DNA of 64,000 bases. Origin: Deltaproteobacteria bacterium. GTDB lineage: Bacteria; Desulfobacterota; Syntrophorhabdia; Syntrophorhabdales; Syntrophorhabdaceae. This document shows positions 9,515-18,241 of this stretch, in pieces. The position numbers and the translations under genes were made by a program. A model generated the notes under the pieces. That model saw nothing but the letters and a program-made list of their open reading frames with translations. It ran no database searches and had not been told where the DNA came from. The DNA is taken from assembly GCA_029777945.1 (NCBI GenBank), contig JAKORG010000004.1, forward strand, positions 1-64,000. The letters run 5' to 3'. The stretch's first letter is position 1. Each line of letters starts with the position of its first letter.

Positions 9515-10305
9515 TAAAGGAAATACTGTTTTCTTTAAAAGATATATCCTTTTCATATAAAGATAAAAAAGTTTTAAGAGGGCTTAATCTTGATATTGAA
9601 AAGGGTGTATTTACAGGGATCATAGGGCCGAATGGTTCTGGAAAAAGCACCCTTATTAGAATAATGGCAGGATTTTTAACACCCGAAGAGGGCACTGTAT
9701 TATTTAAGGGTCAAGATATCAAAAAATATCATGTAAAAGACCTTGCAAGAGACATCGCAGTCCTTCCACAGTCTATGGATGTCTTTTATCCTTATAAAGT
9801 TGAAGACTTTATAGCTATTGCGAGATATCCCCATCTCCAATGGAGTTTTTCAAACGCAAAAAAAGACAGTGATTTTATAGCCTTCATAATGGAAATTATG
9901 GAAATCTCTTATTTAAAGGACAGAAGGATAACTGAATTGTCTCAGGGAGAGGCACAGAGGGTTTTTATAGCACAGTGCATTGTCCAGGATCCTATGGTAA
10001 TTCTTCTCGATGAGCCTGTGAGTCACTTTGATATAAAATATCAGATGAAAACACTTGAAATACTTGATAGTTTTAACAAAGAAGGTATGACCGTTGTAGT
10101 TGTGCTCCACGATTTGAATCTTGCCTCTGAATTCTGTAAAAAAATCGTATTAATATCAGAAGGTGCCATATATAAAGAAGGGGAACCCAATGAGGTCCTT
10201 ACTTATGAAAATATAGAAGACGTTTATAAGACTGTAGTAGTTGTTAAGGAAAACCCCATATCCGGTAAACCCTATATCATCCCCATATCAAAGCGTTATC
10301 TATAA
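9511..10305 (+). CDS. ABC transporter ATP-binding protein (FecE/BtuD type)
   Basis: 264 residues starting at the ATG that overlaps the permease stop; the longer frame back to 9271 lies inside the permease gene and is not used. Walker A is GPNGSGKST, the Q-loop LPQSMD, the signature ELSQGEAQR, Walker B VILLDEP and the switch His VVLHDLN. It powers the FecCD-type permease on the cytoplasmic face. Translational coupling by the ATGA overlap implies equal production of the two subunits. The downstream TonB-dependent receptor suggests that the whole set imports one ligand across both membranes. Confidence 0.9.
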   Translation: MIKEILFSLKDISFSYKDKKVLRGLNLDIEKGVFTGIIGPNGSGKSTLIRIMAGFLTPEEGTVLFKGQDIKKYHVKDLARDIAVLPQSMDVFYPYKVEDFIAIARYPHLQWSFSNAKKDSDFIAFIMEIMEISYLKDRRITELSQGEAQRVFIAQCIVQDPMVILLDEPVSHFDIKYQMKTLEILDSFNKEGMTVVVVLHDLNLASEFCKKIVLISEGAIYKEGEPNEVLTYENIEDVYKTVVVVKENPISGKPYIIPISKRYL

Positions 10306-10395
10306 AAATTACATATTTTTTTCGTGATTTTCATATATTGCTTATGATATAAAAAAACGCCTTTTGTAAAAAAATAAAAAAATAGAGATAGCCTT

Positions 10396-12441
10396 ATGGG
10401 GGTTAGGCACAATTTTTTTAATAATGAATCTTTAAAACGGTCTATATTAATATCATTTTTAAGTGTGTTACTAACTATTTTTCTACAGCATTTTTGTTAT
10501 GGACTAGAAAAAGAAGAAGATCCATTGAGTAAACTGGCAAGATTAAATTTAGAAGACCTGATGAATATAAAGGTGGAAACTGTATACAGCGCCTCTAAGT
10601 TCATTCAAAAAACCACAGAGGCGCCTTCTCATGTGAGCATAATTACATCATCGGATATAAAAAGATACGGGTACAGAAGACTGGCAGATGTAATAAACAG
10701 TGTGTCAGGTTTCTATATATCCCACGATAGAAATTATCATTATCTCGGTGTAAGAGGTTTTTCCCCGCCAGGAGATTGTAACACAAGGATATTGCTTCTT
10801 ATAGATGGGCACAGGATAAATGATAACATTTACAACACAGCATATATTGGTAACGAATTCATCCTCGACGTTGACCTCATTGATAGGATTGAGGTTATAA
10901 GAGGTCCTTCCTCATCTATTTACGGGAGCAATGCCTTTTTAGGCATTATAAACATTATAACAAAAAGGGGCAAAGATATTAATAAGATGGAAATTTCAGC
11001 AGAGGCGGGTAGCTTTGATACATACAAGAATAGGCTCACATTCGGCAGAGAATTTAATAAAAATATGGATGTCCTAATTTCAGCTTCATTTTTTAAAAGT
11101 CATGGACAAAGCCTCTATTATAAAGAATTTGATAATCCTGCTACAAATAACGGATGGGCAGACGGTGCGGATGGGGAAAGATACAACAGTTTCTTTATAA
11201 ATACGAGGTATCGTGATTTTAATCTTCAAGGTGCGTATATAACAAGAGAAAAGATAATACCCACTGCACCATGGGGGACTGAATTCAACACCCATATGAC
11301 AAATACAACTGATACATATGGTTATCTAAATCTTAAGTTTAAAAAAGATGTGGATAAAGATACATCTTTTATATCACGATTGTTCTATAATCATTACTAT
11401 TACGATGGCAACTATCTTTTAAACAGACCGCCTCTTGTGCGCACTAAAGATCAGGCATGGGGTAAATCATGGGGTGCAGAGTTACAATATAACAGAAGAG
11501 TATTCGAGAAACATTTAATTGCTTCTGGTTTTGAATATCAGGATAACTTTCTTCAAAAACAGCGTAACTATGATGAATCACCATATGTAATCTATTTAAA
11601 CGACAGAAGAAATTCTAATCAATGGGGCATCTTTCTACAGGACGAATTTACTGTTTTCGATAATCTTGTCTTAAATGCAGGCATAAGACATGATTATTTT
11701 AAATTTTTTAATGGAAATATAAGCACAAGGGCAGCATTGATATATAAACCCCTTGAAAAGACCGCCTTGAAATTTTTATACGGAGAGGCGTTTCGTGTGC
11801 CAAATATGTATGAACTTTACTATAATGACGGAAATTTAACACAGAAGGCAAATCCAGACCTTGACCCTGAAAAGATAAAAACCTATGAGATCGTGTTAGA
11901 GCAATATTACAAAAACCTTCAATTATCTCTGTCAGGTTTTTATTATAAGGTAAAAAACCTCATAGCACTAACAACCGATGCCTCTGATAGACTTCTTGTT
12001 TTTAGAAATAAAGATGAGGCAGAGGCAAAGGGTATTGAATTTGAGGTGCACGGAAAATGGCAATACAATATTGAGACAAAGCTAAACTATACATTTCAGC
12101 AGGCAACGGATAAAAATACAGGGAGATTACTTGTTAATTCGCCAAGGCATCTCGTAAAATCTAATTTTTTTATCCCTATTATAGAAAATAAGCTTTCAGG
12201 CGGATTAGGATTCGAGTATTCGGGAAAAAGAAAAACCCTTGGAGGCAGATATGCAAGGGGCGCATTAATAACAAATCTAAATCTTTTGAGCCAGAATATT
12301 TTAAAAGGGCTTGAGATTTCAGGCACGATTTACAATATCCTGGATAAAAAATACGGTTTTCCTGCATCCGGTGAACATACCCAGCAGGTCATAGAGCAGG
12401 ATGGGAGGTGCTTCAGATTAAAACTAACTTGTTTATTCTGA
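10396..12441 (+). CDS. TonB-dependent outer-membrane receptor
   Basis: 681 residues: signal peptide (~30 residues), plug domain (KTTEAPSHVSIITSSDIKR, GVRGF, LLLIDGHRIND, RIEVIRGPSSSIYGSNAFLG, NIITKRG) and a C-terminal beta-barrel ending in an aromatic residue (CLF). The segment LARLNLEDLMNIKVETVYSA ahead of the plug resembles the start of receptors often found with YfiR-like proteins. It would bind a scarce ligand at the surface and import it with TonB energy. It follows the FecCD/ATPase genes by 90 bp and overlaps the YfiR-like gene, so it may act in both import and signalling. The ligand cannot be read from the sequence. Confidence 0.88.
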   Translation: MGVRHNFFNNESLKRSILISFLSVLLTIFLQHFCYGLEKEEDPLSKLARLNLEDLMNIKVETVYSASKFIQKTTEAPSHVSIITSSDIKRYGYRRLADVINSVSGFYISHDRNYHYLGVRGFSPPGDCNTRILLLIDGHRINDNIYNTAYIGNEFILDVDLIDRIEVIRGPSSSIYGSNAFLGIINIITKRGKDINKMEISAEAGSFDTYKNRLTFGREFNKNMDVLISASFFKSHGQSLYYKEFDNPATNNGWADGADGERYNSFFINTRYRDFNLQGAYITREKIIPTAPWGTEFNTHMTNTTDTYGYLNLKFKKDVDKDTSFISRLFYNHYYYDGNYLLNRPPLVRTKDQAWGKSWGAELQYNRRVFEKHLIASGFEYQDNFLQKQRNYDESPYVIYLNDRRNSNQWGIFLQDEFTVFDNLVLNAGIRHDYFKFFNGNISTRAALIYKPLEKTALKFLYGEAFRVPNMYELYYNDGNLTQKANPDLDPEKIKTYEIVLEQYYKNLQLSLSGFYYKVKNLIALTTDASDRLLVFRNKDEAEAKGIEFEVHGKWQYNIETKLNYTFQQATDKNTGRLLVNSPRHLVKSNFFIPIIENKLSGGLGFEYSGKRKTLGGRYARGALITNLNLLSQNILKGLEISGTIYNILDKKYGFPASGEHTQQVIEQDGRCFRLKLTCLF

Positions 12442-13001
12442 AATGCAAAAAATACAGACATTTTTTTGTTTTAAAATACTATTTTATTTTGTTTATCTTT
12501 TTATTTTTTTTTGGGGGTCAATTTTGTAGAGCAGATTCTCAAAAATTTGGAGAATATGAGGTCAAGGCTGCATTTATTTATAATTTTGCAAAATTTGTAA
12601 CGTGGCCTGAGGGCCGTTTTAAAGGAGGAAAGAGTACCATTGACCTTTGTGTATACGGTTCCGGGTTCCCTGTAAATGCCTTTGATTATTTTAATGGTAA
12701 AACTGCACAGGGTTATATTTTTAAAACAAAAAGAATAAAAAACCTATCTAATATTGATGGTTGCGATATGCTCTATATAGGGCCATCTGAAAGATATCAA
12801 ATTACACAGATTATAAATACGATAAAAAATATGCCCATATTGACCATAGGAGATACAGAGGGCTTTGCAGAAAAAGGTGTAATAATAAACCTGTATATGG
12901 AAGATGATAAGGTGAGATTTGAGATAAATATAAATGCTTGTAAAAAGGCTGGATTGGTTATAAGTTCCCAGTTACTTAAACTTGCAAGGATTATTCAGTA
13001 A
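12408..13001 (+). CDS. YfiR/DUF4154-like periplasmic protein
   Basis: 197 residues in the longest frame. No ATG fits; I use the GTG at 12408 with AGG seven bases upstream, although a TTG at 12429 is possible, so the start is uncertain. A hydrophobic export segment (~residues 22-40) precedes EYEVKAAFIYNFAKFVTWP, the diagnostic beginning of the YfiR/DUF4154 family, followed by GSGFPVNAFDYF and VIINLYMEDDKVRFEIN. In Pseudomonas, YfiR is a periplasmic repressor of the CHASE8 sensor of YfiN. The next gene here encodes a kinase with a CHASE8-like domain, so the pairing fits. It overlaps the receptor gene by 34 bp. Confidence 0.8.
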   Translation: MLQIKTNLFILKCKKYRHFFVLKYYFILFIFLFFFGGQFCRADSQKFGEYEVKAAFIYNFAKFVTWPEGRFKGGKSTIDLCVYGSGFPVNAFDYFNGKTAQGYIFKTKRIKNLSNIDGCDMLYIGPSERYQITQIINTIKNMPILTIGDTEGFAEKGVIINLYMEDDKVRFEININACKKAGLVISSQLLKLARIIQ

Positions 13002-13008
13002 AAAGACC

Positions 13009-14991
13009 ATGAATATCAATAAGATATGGCATGAACAACCTATTAAAAACAAGTTCATGCTTATAAGCATGTTGATTGTAACATGTTCGTTGTTTTTCGT
13101 TTCCACTGCCTTTTTTGTTAACGAATTTATTGATTTAAGGAATGCATATAAAAAAGAGCTTTTGACAATTTCAAAAACTATATCTAATAGTGTTGTATCC
13201 AGTTTAGTGTTTAACGATAAAAAAACCGCAGAGAAGATTGTTTCAAACCTTTCCTCATTGGAACAAATTATAGGTATAGCAATTTACGATAGTAATAACA
13301 GATTGTTTGCAATGTATAAAAGAAAAAACGGGGATGTTAAATTTGACCCCAAATTTGAGAAAAAATTGGGTTTTAATTTTTTGTTAAAAAGTGTGGAACT
13401 GTCTGAAAGTATATTTTTCGAAGGCCAGTCCATAGGATTTATTTATATCAAGTCTGACCTCAGTAGATTCTACATCAGGATAAAAACCTTAATCCTTACG
13501 ATTATGTCTGTAATTATACTTTCCATTATTTTTAGTTATGTTTTGTTAAATAAATTGCAACCACTAATAATAAATCCCATAGACAGGCTGGCAAATCTCA
13601 TGGATTTGATATCAAGACAGAGGGATTATACAAAAAGGGCTGAAATAACTACAAAAGATGAGATAGGTTACCTTGCCATGGTATTTAACGAGATGCTTGA
13701 TACAATTCAACACCATAGTTTAGAGCTCGAAAGATATCGTAAACACCTGGAAGAACTTGTTAAAAAAAGGACTGAAGAACTGATGGAAAAGAATAAAGAG
13801 CTTATGAATGAATTAAAAGAACGTAAAAAGCTTGAGGAACAACTCGTCCAATCCCAGAAGATGGAGGCAATTGGAACATTAGCGGGAGGTGTGGCCCATG
13901 ACTTCAATAATCTTTTAACCGTTGTTTTAGGTTATGGTGAGTTACTAAAGCAGAAAGTAAAAAATGACGGGGCTTTGAGTAGATATGTGGAACACATCAT
14001 AGTATCTGCTGAAAAAGGAAAGAGGCTTACAGAGGGCCTGCTTGCTTTTAGTAGAAAACAGATGAGCATCCCCAGACCTATTAACTTAAACGAGGTGGTA
14101 AAGGATACACAAAAGATATTAAAGAGACTCATAGGTGAAGATATAGAATTAAATACAACATTATGCGATAAGGATATAATAGTCCTTGCAGATTATGTGC
14201 AGATTGAACAGATACTTATAAATCTCGTAACGAATGCAAGGGATGCCATGCCTAAAGGGGGCGAGATTAAAATTGAGACATCACTTTTTTATATGGATGA
14301 AGGTTTTATATCAAGATACGGTTATGGGGAAAAGGGATACTACGGTGTTTTTAAGGTGGAAGATACAGGTGTTGGTATGGAAAAAAGGGTTATGGAAAGG
14401 ATATTCGAGCCGTTTTTTACAACAAAAGAGGTTGGAAAAGGCACTGGTCTTGGCTTATCCGTTGTATATGGCATAGTAAAACAGAATAAAGGTTTTATAA
14501 GTGTGGAAAGCGAACCCAATAAAGGTAGTGTGTTTACTGTTTTATTACCCATTTTTGAATCAGATGTTTCTGTAAAAGAGGAAGAGGAAAAGGTTGTTAA
14601 AATACCTCTTGAATACGGAAAAGGAGAAACAATTCTTATTGCAGAAGACGATGATTCACTAAGAAGCTTAATAAAGATTGTTCTTGAACAATTCAACTAT
14701 AAGGTAATCGAAGCAATTAACGGAAGGGATGCCATAGAATTGTTTAAAGAGAAAAAAGACGTTATAAATCTCGTGATCTTGGATGTTATAATGCCTAAGG
14801 CAAACGGTAAAGAAGTATACGATACCATAAAGGAAATAAGGCCCAATATACCTGCAATTTTTATAAGTGGCTACACATCTGATTTTTTAAGCAGTAGAGA
14901 TATTGCCATTGAACATTTAGAGTTTATTCAAAAACCCATTCTTCCTACTGATTTAGTTAAAAAGGTCAAAAAGGTATTAGAAAAACAATGA
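13009..14991 (+). CDS. CHASE8-HAMP hybrid histidine kinase with receiver domain
   Basis: About 660 residues from the ATG at 13009 (a TTG at 12982 inside the previous gene is less likely). Order: membrane segment ~15-40; periplasmic CHASE8-like domain ~45-155 ([30 protein letters not shown]); second membrane segment ~160-185; HAMP; coiled coil; HisKA with phospho-acceptor His in GGVAHDFNN (~296); HATPase with [18 protein letters not shown] and [12 protein letters not shown]-terminal receiver with Asp in VILDVIMP (~590). There is no DNA-binding output, so phosphate flow ends in the attached receiver or an unlinked partner. Its position after receptor and YfiR-like genes implies a ligand-sensing pathway. 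Confidence 0.88.
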   Translation: MNINKIWHEQPIKNKFMLISMLIVTCSLFFVSTAFFVNEFIDLRNAYKKELLTISKTISNSVVSSLVFNDKKTAEKIVSNLSSLEQIIGIAIYDSNNRLFAMYKRKNGDVKFDPKFEKKLGFNFLLKSVELSESIFFEGQSIGFIYIKSDLSRFYIRIKTLILTIMSVIILSIIFSYVLLNKLQPLIINPIDRLANLMDLISRQRDYTKRAEITTKDEIGYLAMVFNEMLDTIQHHSLELERYRKHLEELVKKRTEELMEKNKELMNELKERKKLEEQLVQSQKMEAIGTLAGGVAHDFNNLLTVVLGYGELLKQKVKNDGALSRYVEHIIVSAEKGKRLTEGLLAFSRKQMSIPRPINLNEVVKDTQKILKRLIGEDIELNTTLCDKDIIVLADYVQIEQILINLVTNARDAMPKGGEIKIETSLFYMDEGFISRYGYGEKGYYGVFKVEDTGVGMEKRVMERIFEPFFTTKEVGKGTGLGLSVVYGIVKQNKGFISVESEPNKGSVFTVLLPIFESDVSVKEEEEKVVKIPLEYGKGETILIAEDDDSLRSLIKIVLEQFNYKVIEAINGRDAIELFKEKKDVINLVILDVIMPKANGKEVYDTIKEIRPNIPAIFISGYTSDFLSSRDIAIEHLEFIQKPILPTDLVKKVKKVLEKQ

Positions 14992-15083
14992 GTTTATCTG
15001 AACGAAGAGCTCATTCCAAAACTCAAAAAACAATTTTCAGTAATCAAAAGTTTTCCTTTAAGGTAAGTGAGGGATATTTGAAT

Positions 15084-15863
15084 TCAGTTGATTTTAGCAC
15101 CGATCTTTTTAGAAAATGACCTTGCTGCATCGGCAACTAAAAAACCGAATTCGTATGCCCTATCAACAGAGAACACACCAAATACGAGTATGGCACCAAT
15201 AGGTTTATTATTTGGACCTATAACGGCACTTGCAATGGTATTGATGCCTGGATTTATCTCGCCCAGTTCAAGGGCAAAACCGTTTTTGCGATATTCCTCT
15301 AATTCTTTAAGCAATTTCTCTTTGTTGTAATTCTCTGGTTTTCCGTAAAAATAAAGTTTTGGACGGCTTAATAATTTCATTAAATCTTCATCGGACATAA
15401 CAGCTGCTATTGCCTTTCCGTGCGCTGCAAAAGTTAGGGGAAATTTTAGACCTACCCTTATCGCTATCCCTATATCCTGTTTGTTTTCTGCCTTTGCAAC
15501 AGTATATACATTATCCTCCATGATTAAATCGAACACAGCTGTTCCACCAGTTTTTTCTGATAGTTCTTCAAGAATCGGTTCAGCAAGCCTTGGAAGGTTT
15601 AGATTATCGAGGACCTTTCTTGAAAGGGAGATAAGGGCAGGACCCAGTGAGTATCCACTGCCAGCTATGTTTCTTGTAATAATTCCGTGTTTTTGCAGTG
15701 TATTTAATATGGAGTAGACCTTACTCTTATTAATGTTGCTCATTTTGCATATTTCTGTCAGGGAAAGATGGGTTGACGATGAAGACTCGAGCAATTTAAG
15801 TATGATGATTGCCTGTTCTACGGCAGGGACAATGTATTTTTCTTCTGGTTTTTTATATTCCAT
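15084..15863 (-). CDS. IclR-family transcriptional regulator
   Basis: 259 residues. An N-terminal winged helix-turn-helix (LTEICKMSNINKSKVYSIL, then LQKHGIITR, residues ~32-70) is followed by the IclR effector domain (~85-255) with GTAVFDLIMEDNVYTVA and FALELGEINPGINTIAS. IclR proteins usually bind a small carboxylic or aromatic effector and act on neighbouring catabolic operons. It stands with a MarR gene on the minus strand, divergent from the flavoprotein/Mo-hydroxylase region, and is the best candidate to read the operator-like repeats at 21357-21390. No terminator was seen between it and the kinase gene that converges on it. Confidence 0.88.
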   Translation of the reverse strand: MEYKKPEEKYIVPAVEQAIIILKLLESSSSTHLSLTEICKMSNINKSKVYSILNTLQKHGIITRNIAGSGYSLGPALISLSRKVLDNLNLPRLAEPILEELSEKTGGTAVFDLIMEDNVYTVAKAENKQDIGIAIRVGLKFPLTFAAHGKAIAAVMSDEDLMKLLSRPKLYFYGKPENYNKEKLLKELEEYRKNGFALELGEINPGINTIASAVIGPNNKPIGAILVFGVFSVDRAYEFGFLVADAARSFSKKIGAKIN

Positions 15864-16015
15864 GGTTTTATTAATAATACTAATTTACTATATATAAAAC
15901 TTATATGCTTTTATTAAGGAAACTGTCAAGGGGATTATTTATAAATGGTTAAGGCATAAATAAGTAATGCATTTATTTTTTTAAAGGTTTTAACTGACAA
16001 GCCTTATGATGTACA

Positions 16016-16477
16016 TTAAGAAATTTTTCTGCAATTTTTTAGCAGCCTTTTTACACTATTTAGAAAAAGACGTTTTTCTTCCTCTGTAAAACCGTTTAAC
16101 ATGGCATGCATGTTTTCTTCCCTTGACTTTTCTATAGCCTCAAGGGTCTTTTTTCCCTTTTCTGTAATCTCAAGTATAGTAACACGTTCGTCATTAGGGT
16201 CAGATTTTCTCAATATAAAACCGTTTTTTTCAAGCCTTTTCGAAATACCTGTGATATTTGCATTTGGAACAAGCATAACCCTGCAAATATTTTTGATTTT
16301 GCACTTTCCATCCGTGGATGCATCAAGGACACGGAGCACATTATATTGAGGAAATGAGATATCGTATTTTCTTAGTATTGAAGATACAATTCTTTTAAAC
16401 GTCTCAGCTGCCCTAACAACAGCCATTAACAGTTTTTCATCAGGTGCCAGATCGGTTTTAAAATTTTTATCAACCAT
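16016..16477 (-). CDS. MarR-family transcriptional regulator
   Basis: 153 residues with the MarR layout: dimerisation helices at both ends, and a central winged helix (CKIKNICRVMLVPNANITGIS, KRLEKNGFILRKSDPNDERV, residues ~60-110), where the D-P-N-D-E-R-V wing is diagnostic. It is divergent from the first flavoprotein gene across a 296-bp interval containing a 12-bp inverted repeat, so local control of that operon and of itself is likely. MarR proteins near aromatic catabolism often respond to phenolic acids or their CoA esters; that is family knowledge and is not visible here. Confidence 0.88.
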   Translation of the reverse strand: MVDKNFKTDLAPDEKLLMAVVRAAETFKRIVSSILRKYDISFPQYNVLRVLDASTDGKCKIKNICRVMLVPNANITGISKRLEKNGFILRKSDPNDERVTILEITEKGKKTLEAIEKSREENMHAMLNGFTEEEKRLFLNSVKRLLKNCRKIS

Positions 16478-16519
16478 GCTTTCCTGCCCTCAAAAAATTA
16501 GTCTGTTTTCAACACAGAT

Positions 16520-16601
16520 TTTCAAATAATTTTTTAATTTATCACATTAAACTCTTCTTTTCCACAAAAAAATAAATGTTTTGATTGTCAATTATTTGAA
16601 A
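16520..16601. repeat. Inverted repeat between the MarR gene and the flavoprotein operon
   Basis: TTTCAAATAATT (16520-16531) and its exact complement AATTATTTGAAA (16590-16601) lie 70 bp apart centre to centre. The right arm sits inside a smaller TCAA-N4-TTGA dyad. A pair of operator sites for the adjacent MarR or the nearby IclR protein is plausible; the AT-rich composition makes chance similarity possible. Confidence 0.35.
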
Positions 16602-16625
16602 TTTAATATATTGATATTTTATATA

Positions 16626-16654
16626 TTGACTTTTTTTTTCATACATGATAGAAA
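16626..16654 (+). promoter_or_regulatory. Putative sigma-70 promoter of the flavoprotein/CCG operon
   Basis: TTGACT (16626-16631) and TAGAAA (16649-16654) are spaced 17 bp. The interval also holds TCATACATGA, a 10-bp dyad that could bind a regulator over the -10 region. The first gene starts ~120 bp downstream behind AAGGAGG. Confidence 0.35.
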
Positions 16655-16773
16655 GACTTAAAATAAGATGGTAAGCGGCGATTTTATGATTTTAAGGTCT
16701 AAACACGCACGCAGATTCTTTTTTAGTTTTGGCTTTTCAAGAGAAATAATCTTTAAAAGGACAAGGAGGTAAA

Positions 16774-18231
16774 ATGCGAATCAAAAACGAACTTGCAAAA
16801 TTTGTGGACAAAGAGTATGTAAGCGACAGTATGGAAGACCGTGTAAAGTATTCACGGGATTTCAGCCTCCTTTCTCCGGGTGTGCCAGATGCAGTTGTGT
16901 GGCCGGCAAACTCAGAGGAGGTCAGTAAGATTGTCAAGTGGTGTAATGAGAAAGAGGTGCCAGTAATTCCAGTAAGCTCAAGGGTGCACTTTTATGGCTG
17001 CACTATTCCAAAAGAAGGGGGCATTGTAGTTGACCTTGCAAGGATGAACAGGATACTTGAAATTGACACAGACAATCGTCTTGTGAGGTTTGAGGCTGGT
17101 GTAACATGGGGTCAACTTATGGAAGAGTTAAAGAAGAAAAACATGAGGGCAATCATGCCTTTAATGCCACCAGCTGAACGTTCTCCCCTTACTGACACAT
17201 TGGAAAGAGAGGTCCCTACAAACGTTGTGTATGATTACGGTGAACCTATGCAATCCATTGAAGTTGTATGGCCGACAGGAGAAATTTTTAGATGTGGCTC
17301 TGCAAGTGTTAATGGTTTTCCCGATTCAAAATCAAGGGGTGCAAACCCATCAGGCCCTGGCATAGATTTTTACAGGTTTGTTCAGGGTGCTCAGGGCACT
17401 ATGGGGATTGTAACGTGGATGAGCTTGAAGATAGAATCCATTCCAAGGATCGATAAGGTCTATTTTGCACCTATCCATGACCTTCCTTATGCAATGGAGT
17501 TTTTGTATAGGATTCTTCCGAGAAGAATTGGTCAAGAGTGTCTCATTTTAAACAATGTTGACCTTACCACAATCATTGCCGAAGATATGTCAGAAGACTT
17601 CGATGAGCTTTGTGCAAAATTGCCACCTTGGACACTTATCTTGGTGATAAGCGGGCTTTTGAGAAGACCGGAAGAAAAGATAGCCTATGAGGAAAACTTT
17701 TTAAACCAGGTTATTAAGAACGAGTTTCCAAAGATGTCCCTTCTGGACAACCTGCCCGGTTTCCCTGGTCTTGGCAAAAAATTAATGCCCATGTTGAGGG
17801 CGCCTTGGCCAGAGGGAAAGACCCACTGGAAACTGCGTCTAAAAGGTGGCTGTCAGAGTATATTCTTTATAACAAGGCCAAATAAGGCATAGAGCTTTGT
17901 GGATATTATGGATTTTGTTGCATCCAAATACGGTTATCCCATAGCAGATATTGGTTGTTATATCCAGCCCATTGAACATAACAGGGCTTGCCAGGTAGAA
18001 TTTGACCTCTTCTACAACCCCGATGATGAAGAAGAAAAGGCAATTATAACAGAGCTTTACAGGGATGCAGCAACAACTATGATGAACGAAGGTGCATTTT
18101 TTACAAGACCATACGGAGAACTTGCTCCCATTATATTCGACAGGGCTGCAAATTATACAATGACGCTGAAAAGGGTTAAAAAGATATTTGATCCAAAAAA
18201 TATCATGAACCCTGGAAATCTGTGCTTCTAA
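16774..18231 (+). pseudogene. VAO/PCMH-type FAD oxidase interrupted by an in-frame amber codon
   Basis: The frame opens at ATG 16774 behind AAGGAGG and runs to a TAG at 17890-17892 (codon 373), then continues in the same frame with fully coding sequence to 18231 (485 residues in all). The N-terminal PP-loop FAD domain (residues ~40-230: VVWPANSEEVSKIVKWCNE, RFEAGVTWGQLM, GAQGTMGIVTWM) and the C-terminal part (KYGYPIADIGCYIQP; FDPKNIMNPG) resemble vanillyl-alcohol oxidase and the PchF subunit of p-cresol methylhydroxylase. The break falls in the substrate domain. A nonsense mutation such as CAG to TAG, a sequencing error, or readthrough could explain it. It heads the operon with the CCG protein 10 bp downstream. 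Expected role: oxidation of a phenolic side chain with electrons passed to Fe-S proteins. Confidence 0.75.
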
Positions 18232-18241
18232 GGAGGAAGAA

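Noticed and set aside
17890-17892. Pyrrolysine insertion at the amber codon
   Set aside because: No methylamine methyltransferase context, TAG ends several ordinary genes in the window, and the site aligns to a variable part of the family; a mutation or sequence error is simpler.
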